Shown: positions 8,190-18,319, counted from the first letter of the stretch. The stretch is DNA of 64,000 nucleotides from Clostridium sp. CAG:557 (GCA_000435275.1 FR883890.1:1-64000), one strand, 5' to 3'. Notes: generated by a model from the sequence alone, not told the origin. Made by a program: numbers and translations.

Positions 8190-9581
8190 TTAACCTACAA
8201 TAATTTTGCTTGACGGTAAAACTTTTGCAGAGTTTTTGTCTTTCATCAAAGAAACTGAGAAAATAAATGAAATTGGCCCAACTCTTCCAATAAACATCAT
8301 GAGCATAATAAAAATTTTTGATAAAGTTGAAAGAGCGCTTGTTATTCCGGTTGTTAGTCCAACTGTAGCAAATGCAGATACGGTCTCGAAAGTAATATCT
8401 AAAACAGTTATATTTTTTGAAGCCTCAGCTACTGCAATAATAGCAGTAACGATTGAAACCAAAAAGAAAGCCAACATAGTAAGAGAAAATGCTTTATAAA
8501 CAGTGGATTTTTCAACTTTATGTCTAAGAATTACTGTATCGTCGTAGCCTTTAACAACACTGCGTAAGGTTGCTAAAATTACGACGAAAGTTGTAGTTTT
8601 TATACCACCACCAGTGGATGCTGAAGAAGCACCTATGAACATAAGAATTATCGTTAATAACTTTGTTAAAGTTTTTTCTTGACCAATAGGAACTGTAAAA
8701 AATCCAGCGGTTCTGGCGACTGTGGATTGAAAAAATGAGATGTTTAGTTTTTCAAAAAAGTTAAAACCAGACAAAGTTCGGTCGTATTCAAAAAACATAA
8801 ACAAAACGGTACCTATGAATAGTAATGTAAAAGACATAGTGATTACTATAAAAGAATGTAAATTTAGTTTTGGGTGAGTTTTAGGGTTTTCAATTTTTCG
8901 TGTAATACAAGAATAAATATCACTTACAACGACAAACCCGATTCCTCCTAAAATAACCAAAAATGAAGCGGTTAAGGACACAAGAGGGTCGGTTGCATAC
9001 TCAATAAAACTTGAACCAGGCTTAATAAATCCCATTATGTCGAAGCCGGCATTACAATATGCAGAAATTGCTGTGAAAACAGATATCCAAATTCCTTTTG
9101 ATATGCCGAATTGAGGGATGAATCTAATAGCAAAAAGTAATGCGCCAATAATTTCACAGCCAAGCGACCAAATGATAATTGTCTTTATTAACCGCGTTAG
9201 ATTAAGTACACTTCCGCTGGTATATTCTTTAGCTATTTGCATGTCTCTAAGACCTAATTTTTTTCGAAAAAATAGAGTAAATCCAGTTGTAAATGTAATA
9301 ATCCCGAGTCCGCCAAACTGTATAAGCAGCATTATTATCACTTGACCAAAAGTAGACCATTGTGAATAAGTATCAAATGGAGTAAGTCCTGTAACACAAG
9401 TCGCCGAAGTTGCCGTAAACATCGCATCGATAAAATTAACTGGATGCATATTTTTAGAAGCAATAGGTAGATACAAAAGAGATGTACCTAAAATAATTAT
9501 TGCAAAAAAGCTTGAAACAATCAGCCTGACCGGAGACATATCTTTTAACGTCTTAGGAACTTTTTTTTCTGATTCACCCAT
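8190..9581 (-). CDS. ktrB: TrkH/KtrB-family potassium uptake channel subunit
   Basis: A 463-residue polytopic membrane protein with the four-fold M-P-M channel repeat of Trk/Ktr systems. The selectivity-filter regions are visible around TSATCVTGLT, AYCNAGFDIMG, ARTAGF and AFATVGLTTG, and the SASTGGGIKTTTF stretch is typical of KtrB. It moves K+ (or Na+-coupled K+) across the inner membrane. A cytoplasmic KtrA/TrkA gating subunit is normally required, but no such gene is in this window. Start ATG with GGAGGG upstream. It is followed by pyk in convergent orientation. Confidence 0.9.
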   Translation of the reverse strand: MGESEKKVPKTLKDMSPVRLIVSSFFAIIILGTSLLYLPIASKNMHPVNFIDAMFTATSATCVTGLTPFDTYSQWSTFGQVIIMLLIQFGGLGIITFTTGFTLFFRKKLGLRDMQIAKEYTSGSVLNLTRLIKTIIIWSLGCEIIGALLFAIRFIPQFGISKGIWISVFTAISAYCNAGFDIMGFIKPGSSFIEYATDPLVSLTASFLVILGGIGFVVVSDIYSCITRKIENPKTHPKLNLHSFIVITMSFTLLFIGTVLFMFFEYDRTLSGFNFFEKLNISFFQSTVARTAGFFTVPIGQEKTLTKLLTIILMFIGASSASTGGGIKTTTFVVILATLRSVVKGYDDTVILRHKVEKSTVYKAFSLTMLAFFLVSIVTAIIAVAEASKNITVLDITFETVSAFATVGLTTGITSALSTLSKIFIMLMMFIGRVGPISFIFSVSLMKDKNSAKVLPSSKIIVG

Positions 9582-9599
9582 AAAAAAATCCCTCCAATA

Positions 9600-10127
9600 T
9601 TAAATTTCTGCATTTTCAAAAATTTTTAACTTCTTTATCAAAATAAACAGTGGTATTCCAAGACCGTAACAAATGACAAATTGACCGATACCTACACTCA
9701 ATGCGAAAAATATGAATGTGCTGAAGTTAAATTTTTGTGGCAATAAAAAAGCCAAAATTGCACCGATAAATGTCGCACCGATAATTATGGGAGGTAGGGG
9801 AGATAGTACAGGAATCTTTTTAAAAGTTACATTAGCAAGCATTCTTGTAAGGTAAGCTGAGATGAATGTTGATAGCGTGCCGAAAATTAGGTCTACTATT
9901 CCGAAAGGACTAGACAAATTTGAAATAAAGCATCCCAAAGTAAGGCCAGTTATGGCATAAGGTGAAAATACCGGCAAAATTGTTAATGCTTCAGAGAGCC
10001 TAAACTGTATCCCAGAGTAAGACAATCCAAATATGCCGGAAATAGATGTTAAAACGACGTATAACGCAGCTATGATGGCTGTTATCACAATTTTTTCAAT
10101 TGTCTGATTTTTTACATATAATCGCAT
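9600..10127 (-). CDS. queT: QueT-like ECF transporter substrate-binding (S) component
   Basis: A 175-residue membrane protein with about five to six helices. The sequence QFRLSEALTILPVFSPYAITG followed by DLIFGTLSTFISAYLTR is characteristic of the QueT family, predicted to take up a queuosine precursor with a shared energising ECF module. I looked upstream on its strand for a preQ1 riboswitch and found none, so the substrate is less certain. Start ATG with AAGGAGA. It lies between ktrB and the kinase gene, both also leftward. Confidence 0.8.
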   Translation of the reverse strand: MRLYVKNQTIEKIVITAIIAALYVVLTSISGIFGLSYSGIQFRLSEALTILPVFSPYAITGLTLGCFISNLSSPFGIVDLIFGTLSTFISAYLTRMLANVTFKKIPVLSPLPPIIIGATFIGAILAFLLPQKFNFSTFIFFALSVGIGQFVICYGLGIPLFILIKKLKIFENAEI

Positions 10128-10209
10128 TTTGGTCTCCTTAATTTTTAATGCACTAAAAAGAATACTTCATTGTGCAACAAAAATCAAGTAAAATCGCCCG
10201 AATACAACT

Positions 10210-11154
10210 TTATTTTATAAATTCTTTCAATAATGAAGTTTTTGGCACTGATAAATCGTCAATTGTTTCAAATTTTGCTAATTTGCTGCATAAGCGTTTT
10301 ATAGCATCATATATTTCTAAGTCTTTTGAAACAGAACTGCATAATTCTATCATTTGAGAGCCCATTACACAAAGTTCATAGGCGTGAAATGTGTTTATTG
10401 CAATATTACTTTCAGCTTGTAACGGTTTAATATAAAGATTTTCACCTCGACAAACGTTATTCCACATCAAAATAGTACGTTCTGCGGAAGTGTCGCGGAA
10501 GTAAAAATCTCTTAAGACTCGACGTGTAAGCCTTATTGATTTTGGTGAAATAATCATTTCATCATCCAACTTTACACCGTTTTCTACGCTTACATAAATT
10601 TTAAATACACTATCAAGTGGCAATCCTTCTGTAATTATCGGATTTAATGCGTGTAATCCTTCGATTATTATCATTCCATTTTCAGGTAACTTTATTTGTC
10701 TTCGCTTAGTAGATGGTGCCATAGTAGAGAAGTCGTATATTGGCATATCACAAAAGCCTTCATAAACGATCCCTTTTATTGATTTCTTTACTTGCTCTAT
10801 GTCTAGTCCGTTTATAGATTCAAAATCTTTTGAGCCATCTTTTAGCAATGGTAGGCGTGCAATTCCAACATAAAAATCGTCAAGTGAAATCACTGTAGTC
10901 CAAATATTTCGGCGCATTAATTCATCTTTAATCATATTTGCAGTTGTCGTTTTTCCGCTTGACGATGGCCCAGATATCATTAATATTTTGCATTCCGAAC
11001 GTTTTTTTTCAATATAATCGACAGTTTCTTTTATCTGTTTTTCAAAAGTTTTTTCTATATAATTTACAAACTCTTTTGGATGTTTTTGGGCATCTTCATT
11101 TATTTTTTTCAAAGTCCAACCATCTTTTTCAAAATAATTCTCGAAAATTGTCAT
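10210..11154 (-). CDS. Uridine kinase-like P-loop nucleoside kinase
   Basis: A 314-residue kinase of the phosphoribulokinase/uridine kinase family. A P-loop GPSSSGKTTT lies at about residues 61-70, followed by SLDDFYV, the acceptor-binding motif IIIEGLHALNP and an arginine-rich lid RLTRRVLRDF. The N-terminal helical extension of about 50 residues is seen in a clostridial subgroup of stand-alone uridine kinase-like proteins. It probably phosphorylates a nucleoside or related sugar; the exact substrate is not clear. Start ATG at 11154 with AAGGTG upstream. Confidence 0.8.
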   Translation of the reverse strand: MTIFENYFEKDGWTLKKINEDAQKHPKEFVNYIEKTFEKQIKETVDYIEKKRSECKILMISGPSSSGKTTTANMIKDELMRRNIWTTVISLDDFYVGIARLPLLKDGSKDFESINGLDIEQVKKSIKGIVYEGFCDMPIYDFSTMAPSTKRRQIKLPENGMIIIEGLHALNPIITEGLPLDSVFKIYVSVENGVKLDDEMIISPKSIRLTRRVLRDFYFRDTSAERTILMWNNVCRGENLYIKPLQAESNIAINTFHAYELCVMGSQMIELCSSVSKDLEIYDAIKRLCSKLAKFETIDDLSVPKTSLLKEFIK

Positions 11155-11225
11155 AAAAAAATCAACACCTTATCTTTTTTCAATAATTTATGTTCACATT
11201 ATAAAAATTGTTCTATTCAAATTAA

Positions 11226-11254
11226 AAAGCTACAATAAAAATATGTAAATGTAA
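11226..11254 (-). terminator. Weak hairpin after the MBL gene
   Basis: Read leftward, an imperfect AGCTTAC...GTAGCT stem is followed by TTTTTAAT immediately downstream of the MBL hydrolase stop codon. It has a bulge and a long loop, so support is modest. Confidence 0.35.
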
Positions 11255-11255
11255 G

Positions 11256-11876
11256 CTACCTCCTTTTTAAATAAAAGTTATTTTCTTTTTCTTCATTAAG
11301 CGTGGAAATATCTCCATGGCCAGGGTAAATTTTATAATTTTCAGTTAATGCTGTAATTTTTAAAATAGAATTTTTCATTTGTTCAAAATTTCCAGTTTTA
11401 AGGTCACAGCGACCAACGGTTCCTTTCATAATTGTATCACCCGTAAATAAATTACTGTCCGCTATGAAACAAACTCCGCCAACGGTATGCCCTGGTGTGG
11501 CGATAACCTTTATTTTGGTTTCACCTAAAGTGATTATGTCTTCATCGTTTACTAAGATATCAACATCAAAAGGTGCAAGAGGGATTCTGCAAAGATTAAG
11601 ATGTCTATCTTTGGTAAAATCCGCTTCTTTAGCACCTATGACTAATTTAGCTTCGGTTAATTTTTGATATCGAGGAGCTTTTCTTATATGGTCAAAGTGC
11701 CCATGTGTCATCAATATATATTCGATATTTTCTTTTCCAATTACATCAATTTTTGCATCTAATTCCGCAGAAATTCCTCCGGGGTCTATAATTGCAGATT
11801 TTTTTGTATTTTTGTCCGTTATAAAGTAACAATTTGTTTCTAGCGGACCTACTTTGAATTTTTCTACAGCTAACAT
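11256..11876 (-). CDS. MBL-fold metallohydrolase (glyoxalase II-like)
   Basis: A 206-residue metallo-beta-lactamase-fold hydrolase of the YcbL/GloB-like group. The metal motifs are THGHFDHI (HxHxDH), PGHTVGG, FTGDTI and a late YPGHGDIS. The compact size, without the GloB C-terminal helical domain, fits YqgX/YcbL-type hydrolases, which cleave thioesters such as S-lactoyl derivatives; the substrate is inferred only. It is preceded on the strand by the rel gene with 17 nt between stop and start. Start ATG with AAAAGGAGATA. Confidence 0.85.
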   Translation of the reverse strand: MLAVEKFKVGPLETNCYFITDKNTKKSAIIDPGGISAELDAKIDVIGKENIEYILMTHGHFDHIRKAPRYQKLTEAKLVIGAKEADFTKDRHLNLCRIPLAPFDVDILVNDEDIITLGETKIKVIATPGHTVGGVCFIADSNLFTGDTIMKGTVGRCDLKTGNFEQMKNSILKITALTENYKIYPGHGDISTLNEEKENNFYLKRR

Positions 11877-11893
11877 GAGTATATCTCCTTTTG

Positions 11894-14083
11894 CTAAGCT
11901 CTATCTACAGAAATTACACCGTTTATTTTTGAAATTTTGGATATCACAGACTTCAAATGTTCCATATTCTTGACCAATATCGACATATAAATTTGAGATT
12001 TTCCGTCTTTGGCTTTATTGAGGTTAAACGACTGAATTTCCACGTGCATATATGAAAACTGCATAGTAATTTCTGCAATAATGCTGGCTTTATCTAATGT
12101 AATTATTTTTATATCACAATTAAATTCTTCTTTTGCACTGTTTGCCCAGTATGCGTGAACCCAACGATTTGGTTCAGGCGATTTTTTTATGTCCGAAGGC
12201 ACATTTTTGCAGTTTCTTTTGTGCAAAGAAACACCATAACCACGTGTAATAAAACCAATAATTTTATCTCCGGGAATGGGGTTACAGCATTTTGAAAATT
12301 TTACAAGACAGTTTTCAATTCCATCGATAATTACCCCCTTTACACCAGGCTTTTTATCAATATGAGCTTCTTTTTTTGCCATAAAGTTTTCAGTTAATGG
12401 TTCGTTTTTTTGCTTTAATTTATTATATTCATCCTTAATCCTCGGCATTATTCGGCTTAAAAGTATGCCACCATAACCAATTGTCTCGTAAAATTTGTCT
12501 ATTGTTTCGCAGCGATGTGTTTTTGCAATAGACATTAAAAAGTCTTTCATTTGCGCTTCATTAAGCCTTATACCAAGTCTATCAAATTCTCGCTCAATTT
12601 CAATTTTACCTTGAGCAAGATTTTCTTCACGTCTTTCACGTTTAAACCATTGTCTAATTTTACTTCTTGCTTCACTAGTTTTTACAATTTTTAACCAGTC
12701 TCGACTTGGTCCACGACTTCTTTCTTTTGTAGTAAGGATTTCTACAATTTGGCCGGTTTTCACTTTATAATCGATTGGAACAATTCTTTTATCAACTTTC
12801 GCGCCAATCATGTGATTTCCGACTTCTGTGTGTATAGCATAAGCAAAGTCGATAACGGTGGCTCCCATTGGTAAATTTATAACATCTCCGCGTGGAGTGA
12901 GGATGAAGACTTCTTCTGGCACCAGATCAGATTTTATCATTCTTATGATATCGCCAGCGTCACTGTTTTCGTTTTGATTTTCAAGCATATTTCGAATCCA
13001 AGCTAGACTTTCATCAAGAGAGTCCTTTTTGCTCTTAAGCCCGAGCTTATATTTCCAGTGAGCTGCGATTCCATACTCTGCCATATGATGCATTTCCCAA
13101 GTACGAATTTGCACCTCAAAAGGGATGCCTTCTTTGCCAATAACAGTGGTGTGAAGTGATTGATACATATTGGGTTTTGGAGTAGAAATATAATCTTTAA
13201 AACGGTTTGGAATTGGCCGAAAAGCTTCATGGATAATTCCGAGAATATTGTAGCAGTCAGTGACGGTGTTTACTATGACTCTGACGGCGTATATGTCATA
13301 AATTTCCTCCATAAGACGATTTTTTATGAAAACTTTACGATATATTCCGTTTATACTTTTAACACGGCCTTCGAGGTGCAAATCTGGGATAATAGGCGAA
13401 AGTTTTTGTTCTATTCTTCTTTTTATAATCGCCAAAAGATGTTCTCTGTCATCTTTGCCAAGCTCAAGTTCATTTTCGATTTCCTTATATGCAACAGGGT
13501 CAAGATATTTAAGAGATAAATCCTCAAGCTCCTCTTTTATCGTACGGATACCTAGTCGATGAGCTATTGGTGCATAAACTTCCATGTTTTCTCGAGCTTT
13601 ATCACGTCTTTTTTGAGGTTCCATACATTCTATTGTTCGCATGTTATGAAGCCTGTCGGCGAGTTTTATTATTATAACGCGAATATCTTCAGCCATTGCA
13701 ATCAACATTTTTCTAAGATTTTCGGCTTGCTGTTCCTCTTGCGAAGAGTAGGGAATTTTTCCAAGTTTTGTTACGCCATCGACTAAGTTAGCTATTTCTT
13801 TTCCAAATATTTTTTCTATATCGGAAACAGTGTATGAAGTATCTTCAACAACATCGTGTAAAAGTGCCGCTACTATTGACTGAGTGTCCATACCAAGTTC
13901 AACAAGTATACATGCAACCGATGTTGGATGCAGAATATAAGGAATTCCCGATATTCGTCGCTGGTTTCCATGCGCGTCTAAAGCTAAATTATAAGCTCTA
14001 TCTATTAACTCTAAATCGAAATTTTTATTACAAGCTGCAATATCTTCTTTTAATTGTTCGTAGTCATTATAAAAAGCTTTCAT
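11894..14083 (-). CDS. relA: Bifunctional (p)ppGpp synthetase/hydrolase Rel
   Basis: Makes and degrades the stringent-response alarmone (p)ppGpp. The 729-residue protein has the full Rel layout: HD hydrolase domain (HGNQRRISGIPYILHP and ALLHDVVEDT), synthetase domain (VKSINGIYRK, YDIYAVRVIV, YQSLHTTV), TGS domain (DVINLPMGATVIDFAYAIHTEVG), a zinc-finger/helical region with CCNPIPGD, and a C-terminal ACT domain. Both catalytic domains look intact. It starts 10 nt after recJ ends and is followed by the MBL gene, so recJ-rel-MBL is probably one operon. Start ATG with AGGAAATGA. Confidence 0.96.
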   Translation of the reverse strand: MKAFYNDYEQLKEDIAACNKNFDLELIDRAYNLALDAHGNQRRISGIPYILHPTSVACILVELGMDTQSIVAALLHDVVEDTSYTVSDIEKIFGKEIANLVDGVTKLGKIPYSSQEEQQAENLRKMLIAMAEDIRVIIIKLADRLHNMRTIECMEPQKRRDKARENMEVYAPIAHRLGIRTIKEELEDLSLKYLDPVAYKEIENELELGKDDREHLLAIIKRRIEQKLSPIIPDLHLEGRVKSINGIYRKVFIKNRLMEEIYDIYAVRVIVNTVTDCYNILGIIHEAFRPIPNRFKDYISTPKPNMYQSLHTTVIGKEGIPFEVQIRTWEMHHMAEYGIAAHWKYKLGLKSKKDSLDESLAWIRNMLENQNENSDAGDIIRMIKSDLVPEEVFILTPRGDVINLPMGATVIDFAYAIHTEVGNHMIGAKVDKRIVPIDYKVKTGQIVEILTTKERSRGPSRDWLKIVKTSEARSKIRQWFKRERREENLAQGKIEIEREFDRLGIRLNEAQMKDFLMSIAKTHRCETIDKFYETIGYGGILLSRIMPRIKDEYNKLKQKNEPLTENFMAKKEAHIDKKPGVKGVIIDGIENCLVKFSKCCNPIPGDKIIGFITRGYGVSLHKRNCKNVPSDIKKSPEPNRWVHAYWANSAKEEFNCDIKIITLDKASIIAEITMQFSYMHVEIQSFNLNKAKDGKSQIYMSILVKNMEHLKSVISKISKINGVISVDRA

Positions 14084-14093
14084 TATGATCGTC

Positions 14094-16142
14094 TCATTTC
14101 CTCAAAAATTTCATAACAACAGAAGATTCAAGGTCTACTTTGCCATTTACCGGTTTAACATTTATCAAATACACATCAGCGATTGTTTCCACAGTAATAA
14201 GTCCACATTCTGCCATTGCATCGAGCATGATAAGTAGCTTACAGAAGCTGATTTTGAAATCTTTTAATCGGTAATAAAGTACAGAAATATCTATATTAAT
14301 TGGGTTGTTTGCTTTTAAGAACTTATACAAAACAGAAAAATCAGCTCGAGAGGGGGTATGTTCTTGAAGAAGCTTTGAATTTACCTGTTCATTTCTCTTT
14401 ATAGATTCATAAACTCTTTGTTCATCTATCAGAAGCTTGTTGTCCAAACCAGAAAATTTAATGCCATCTATAATTAATGTCAAACTTTCTTGACCTCTGA
14501 ACTCTGACTTAGACAACTTAACTGCTAAATCCACTTCATCATTGAATTCATAAGAAAAGTATTGTGCTGTGGTAAAAAATTTCATTGCAGTGATTTTATG
14601 ACTATTTCTTGATAAAGTCAAGCGCAAATGATTTTTTTCTGCACCGACAAAAGTCATATCGCAGATTTTCATATTATACAGCCCAAAAGTAAATTCTGGA
14701 TTGTCTTTGCCGAATGGTTCAAGTGGATCCAACTGCTCGATTAAATCTAAACTTAGGGCTTCTGAATTTAGTTTACAGTCGATATTTAGGCTGAGACATG
14801 GCATTACACCAAAATTTTTGGCAAAATTATTGATGTCATTTTTAAATTTATTTAAGTCATCACATTTCAATTCAAAACCAGCTGCCAAAGGATGGCCACC
14901 AAATCGTACCAAATATTTAGCGCAAGTTTTAATGGCTTCATACAAAGAAAATCCTTCAATACTTCTGCATGATCCTCTTGCAACATCACCCATTTTTGAA
15001 ATGACAACTGTTGGCTTGCCATACTTTTCTAACAGCCTTGCTGCAACAATTCCAATTACTCCAGGATGCCAGTTTTCGCCTTCTACAATTAAAACTCTTT
15101 GATATGCTCGCACTGGTTCATTCTTTAAAAGTTCTTCAGCCTGAAGCAAAATTTCATTTTCGATTTCTTTTCGTTTAATATTGTCATCTTCTACCTGAGT
15201 GGCTATGTTTTGAACTTCCAACTGATTTTCTGAGGTTAAAAGTTGTACTAACTTTTTAGAAAAACTTAACCGTCCAGACGCATTGATTCTAGGTACGACA
15301 TTGAAAGCGATATTTGTTGAATTAATTGGTTTTTCTGTAAGCTTCGCTAAATTTAAAATTTCCTGAACTCCTAAATTATTTGTATTTTTTATATATTTTA
15401 ATCCTTGTTTCACTAGATATCTATTTTCTCCGATAAGAGGCACAACATCGCCAATTGTGCCGATTAAAATTAAATCTGAGTAATTTTCAAGAATAAATTC
15501 AACATCCGCAAAAGAGCCTTCCAATGCACAAACTAATTTAAAAACTACACCGACTCCAGCAAGGTTTTTAAAAGAACTTTTGCAGTCACTTCTATGTGGG
15601 TCAACGATTGCAACGGCATTGGGAAGAAGTTCTGGTGGTTGATGGTGGTCTGTAATTACAGTTTCTATTCCCAAAGAATTTGCATAAGCTACTTCATCAA
15701 AGGCAGAAATTCCGTTATCAACTGTAATAATCAACGAAACTTTTTCTGCAAAAAGCTTATCAATAGCAGAAAAATTTAACCCATAACCTTCGCTATTTCT
15801 ATCAGGAATATAGTAAATTACATTTGCCTCGCAATTTTCCAAATATAAGTATAACAGTGCCGTAGAAGTTACACCGTCAGCGTCATAATCTCCATAAACA
15901 CAAATTTTTTCTCCGCTATTAATTGCTTTTTGAATTCGGTCTACAGCTTTGTCCATATCTATAAATTCAAACGGATTTGAAACTTCAAATTCATCTGATA
16001 ATAATTCGTGTATGCGTTTTTCATCAACGATGTTTCTTACATCTAACATCATTGCGAGAAAAAAAGGTATATTATTTTGGCAAGCTATTTTTTGAGCATT
16101 GACTTTGTCTAATTTAGCTAAATGCCAATTTTTTATTTTCAA
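14094..16142 (-). CDS. recJ: Single-stranded-DNA-specific exonuclease RecJ
   Basis: A 5'-3' ssDNA exonuclease of DNA repair and recombination (DHH superfamily). The catalytic motifs are CVYGDYDADGVTSTAL, TVDNGISAFDE, ITDHHQPPE with VDPHRSD, and the DHHA1 part GGHPLAAGF. The 682-residue protein is complete through the OB-fold and has a C-terminal extension as in Firmicute RecJ. I prefer the TTG at 16142 because AGGTG is well placed before it; a GTG at 16151 is in frame but has no good ribosome site. It is first in the recJ-rel-MBL run. Confidence 0.93.
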   Translation of the reverse strand: MKIKNWHLAKLDKVNAQKIACQNNIPFFLAMMLDVRNIVDEKRIHELLSDEFEVSNPFEFIDMDKAVDRIQKAINSGEKICVYGDYDADGVTSTALLYLYLENCEANVIYYIPDRNSEGYGLNFSAIDKLFAEKVSLIITVDNGISAFDEVAYANSLGIETVITDHHQPPELLPNAVAIVDPHRSDCKSSFKNLAGVGVVFKLVCALEGSFADVEFILENYSDLILIGTIGDVVPLIGENRYLVKQGLKYIKNTNNLGVQEILNLAKLTEKPINSTNIAFNVVPRINASGRLSFSKKLVQLLTSENQLEVQNIATQVEDDNIKRKEIENEILLQAEELLKNEPVRAYQRVLIVEGENWHPGVIGIVAARLLEKYGKPTVVISKMGDVARGSCRSIEGFSLYEAIKTCAKYLVRFGGHPLAAGFELKCDDLNKFKNDINNFAKNFGVMPCLSLNIDCKLNSEALSLDLIEQLDPLEPFGKDNPEFTFGLYNMKICDMTFVGAEKNHLRLTLSRNSHKITAMKFFTTAQYFSYEFNDEVDLAVKLSKSEFRGQESLTLIIDGIKFSGLDNKLLIDEQRVYESIKRNEQVNSKLLQEHTPSRADFSVLYKFLKANNPINIDISVLYYRLKDFKISFCKLLIMLDAMAECGLITVETIADVYLINVKPVNGKVDLESSVVMKFLRK

Positions 16143-16222
16143 TATGCGCACCTACTTTATTTAAAATACACTTAATTTTATCATTTTTTGCAAAATTTTT
16201 CAAGTATTTATCTAAACTAATG

Positions 16223-16270
16223 CAAAAAATATAGCGCCTGCTCAATGAAAAATATCACATAAGCAGACGT
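16223..16270 (-). terminator. Terminator after tyrS
   Basis: Read leftward, GTCTGCT pairs with AGCAGGC (one G-U) across a 19-nt loop, extended by flanking G-C pairs, and is followed by TATATTTTTTGC. It lies 15 nt beyond the tyrS stop. Confidence 0.5.
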
Positions 16271-16284
16271 TATTTTGGCAAATC

Positions 16285-17526
16285 TTATTTCTTTAAAATA
16301 ATTTTGTGAAAGGTTTTCTTACCTTTTTTTATTATAACAAAGTTGCCATCGAAATCGGAGAAACCTAAAGTTTCGTTGATATTTTGAATTTTTTTCGTAT
16401 TGCTTTTTAATAAAACAGAAATTCCACCTTGTTCAATTAAACGTCGGGCATCACCTTTTGAGGCAACCAATTTTGCAGCGATTAATAATTCTATAACAGA
16501 AATTTTATTATCAGAAAATAAATCGGAATTAAATTCTGTAAACGGCATATTATCGGTATTTTGCCCAGAACAGAATATAGCCTTAGCAGCATTTTGAACT
16601 CGAATAGCTTCGTTTTTGCCATGAATTAGTGCCGTAACTTCGAAAGCGAGGATTTCCTTAGCTTTATTTATTTCCTGTCCTTCAAGTTTTTCAAGTTCAG
16701 TTATTTGGTTCAATGGCAAAAAGGTTAACATTTTGAGGCATTTTATAACATCTTTATCGTCGACATTGCGCCAGTATTGATAAAAATCGTATGGTGAAGT
16801 TTTATTCGCATCGAGCCAAACTGCACCACTTTCAGTTTTTCCCATTTTTTTGCCTTCGCTGTTGGTTAAAAGCGCAAAAGTCATGCCAAAAACTTCTTTA
16901 TTTTCCTTTTTCCTAACAAGCTCAACACCTCCGATGATATTACTCCATTGGTCATCGCCGCCAAGTTCTAAAACGCAACCGTATTTTCTGTTTAAAACGA
17001 GAAAGTCGTAACTTTGCATAAGCATATAATTCAGTTCAAAGAAGGATAATCCCCTTTCAAGACGTTGCTTGTAACACTCGAAAGAAAGCATTCTGTTTAC
17101 CGAAAAATGAACACCAACGTCACGTAAAAAATCGATATAATTAAGGTTAGAAAGCCAGTCAGCATTGTTTACCATTATGGCTTTGTTGTCAGAAAAGTCA
17201 ATCAGCCGAGACATTTGTTTTTTGAAGCAGTTTACATTATGTGAAATAATTTCACAACTTAGCATTTTACGCATATCAGTCTTACCGCTAGGGTCTCCAA
17301 TTAAGCCAGTGCCTCCGCCAAAAAGTACAATTGGCGTGTGACCGGCTTTTTGCAAATGCGCCATAACCATTATTTGAACAAAGCTTCCAACGTGCAAGCT
17401 GTCCGCAGTAGGGTCAAACCCGATGTAAAACTTAATTTTTTGATTATTGAGCAAATTTTTAATTTTTTCTTCGTTTGTTGTCTGAGCAATTAATCCGCGT
17501 TCCTGTAAAGATTCAAAAACTCCCAT
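16285..17526 (-). CDS. tyrS: Tyrosyl-tRNA synthetase
   Basis: Charges tRNA-Tyr. The 413-residue class I synthetase has the HIGH-like motif DSLHVGS, the tyrosine pocket [10 protein letters not shown], the GGDDQWSNI motif, the KMSKS-like motif KKMGKTESG and a C-terminal S4 RNA-binding domain ([13 protein letters not shown]). I chose the ATG at 17526 over that at 17535 because an AAAGG site lies 9 nt before it. Expression is controlled by the Tyr T-box leader directly upstream. Confidence 0.95.
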   Translation of the reverse strand: MGVFESLQERGLIAQTTNEEKIKNLLNNQKIKFYIGFDPTADSLHVGSFVQIMVMAHLQKAGHTPIVLFGGGTGLIGDPSGKTDMRKMLSCEIISHNVNCFKKQMSRLIDFSDNKAIMVNNADWLSNLNYIDFLRDVGVHFSVNRMLSFECYKQRLERGLSFFELNYMLMQSYDFLVLNRKYGCVLELGGDDQWSNIIGGVELVRKKENKEVFGMTFALLTNSEGKKMGKTESGAVWLDANKTSPYDFYQYWRNVDDKDVIKCLKMLTFLPLNQITELEKLEGQEINKAKEILAFEVTALIHGKNEAIRVQNAAKAIFCSGQNTDNMPFTEFNSDLFSDNKISVIELLIAAKLVASKGDARRLIEQGGISVLLKSNTKKIQNINETLGFSDFDGNFVIIKKGKKTFHKIILKK

Positions 17527-17561
17527 AAAAATCATCCTTTCAAAATCAAAATTATTATTAT

Positions 17562-17821
17562 GAAAACAAAAAAGCCCTCTGAAAACAGAGGACGAAAAAT
17601 TCGTGGTACCACCTCAATTTACCATAACCTTGCGGTTACAGCCTCATGAACAAAACTAAATTTTGCCCGGTGTTATAACGTACACAACCCGACTGCTTCT
17701 ACTAAAAAATTCAAAGCAGCAGCTCCAAGATGTATTTCAAAAGGTAACCTCATCTGCTCGCAGCAACCGCAGACTCTCTTAAGAGGTTTGGCCAAATTAC
17801 TTCTTCTTTTCACAGCTATTA
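17562..17821 (-). promoter_or_regulatory. Tyrosine T-box leader of tyrS
   Basis: Read leftward the leader shows the T-box elements in order. A stem I region contains AGAGAGTCTGCGGTTG and GCTGCGAGCAG. A specifier loop has a TAC tyrosine codon at 17734-17732 in the context GAAATACATC. The highly conserved antiterminator sequence GAGGTGGTACCACG lies at 17615-17602, and a terminator CCTCTG...CAGAGG with a U-run follows at about 17591-17562. Uncharged tRNA-Tyr pairing with TAC and with the TGGT bulge would favour antitermination and raise tyrS expression. Confidence 0.93.
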
Positions 17822-17827
17822 TTTAAT

Positions 17828-17855
17828 ATTTTATCAAAAATTTTAAATTTGTCAA
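17828..17855 (-). promoter_or_regulatory. Promoter of the tyrS T-box transcript
   Basis: Read leftward: TTGACA (17855-17850), a 16-nt spacer and TAAAAT (17833-17828). It is divergent from the L21 operon promoter about 40 nt away. Confidence 0.55.
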
Positions 17856-17893
17856 TCAAGAATTCGGCGCACGAATTAAAAATAAATTTTTGT

Positions 17894-17922
17894 TTGACAA
17901 ATGTTTCTTTGTGTGTTACCAT
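17894..17922 (+). promoter_or_regulatory. Promoter of the rplU-prp-rpmA operon
   Basis: Consensus TTGACA at 17894-17899, a 17-nt spacer and TACCAT at 17917-17922. The -10 is weak, but its position directly before the L21 leader fits. Confidence 0.5.
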
Positions 17923-17927
17923 TATTA

Positions 17928-18006
17928 AGCCGCTTATTGTGGGTCGTATAAAGAATTGCAAAATTCACCTATCAGTAGCGAGACTTTTGTAAAAGGGCAG
18001 GTGCCA
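17928..18006 (+). ncRNA. Ribosomal protein L21 leader (autoregulatory 5' UTR)
   Basis: The 5' UTR before rplU carries the pattern of the Firmicute L21 leader: GCCGCTTATTGTGGG near the start and the closing GGGCAGGTGCC directly before the start codon, with a small hairpin GAATTGCAAAATTC between. It is thought to bind a ribosomal protein and tune expression of the operon. The call rests on sequence resemblance and position; a covariance-model scan would settle it. Confidence 0.65.
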
Positions 18007-18013
18007 AAATATT

Positions 18014-18319
18014 ATGTATGCAGTTATAGAAACAGGCGGTAAGCAATATAAAGTGCAACAAGGTGATACGATTTATGTTGAAAAGCTTACGGCTGAAGAA
18101 GGTTCAAATGTAGAGTTTAAAACAATTGCTGTCTTTGGCGATGGCAAAGTTACTACCGGAAATCCTGTGAGTTCTGCTAAAGTAGTAGGAAAGGTTTTAA
18201 AAAATGGTAAAGGCAAAAAAATTACCGTTTTCACTTATAAACCTAAAAAGAGCGAAAAACGTAAACTCGGACATAGACAACCTTATACCAAAGTGCAAAT
18301 TGAAACAATTAATGCTTAA
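18014..18319 (+). CDS. rplU: 50S ribosomal protein L21
   Basis: A 101-residue ribosomal protein with the typical start [15 protein letters not shown] and the end [13 protein letters not shown]. It is the first gene of the conserved rplU-prp-rpmA operon, with the L21 leader in front. Confidence 0.98.
   Translation: MYAVIETGGKQYKVQQGDTIYVEKLTAEEGSNVEFKTIAVFGDGKVTTGNPVSSAKVVGKVLKNGKGKKITVFTYKPKKSEKRKLGHRQPYTKVQIETINA

Noticed and set aside
10128..10209. preQ1 riboswitch before the QueT-like gene
   Set aside because: The upstream sequence lacks the preQ1-I pattern; only a weak TGCAC/GTGCA stem is present.
11464..15779. Several rightward frames opposite mbl, rel and recJ
   Set aside because: They are shadows of well-conserved leftward genes and lack ribosome sites and family features.
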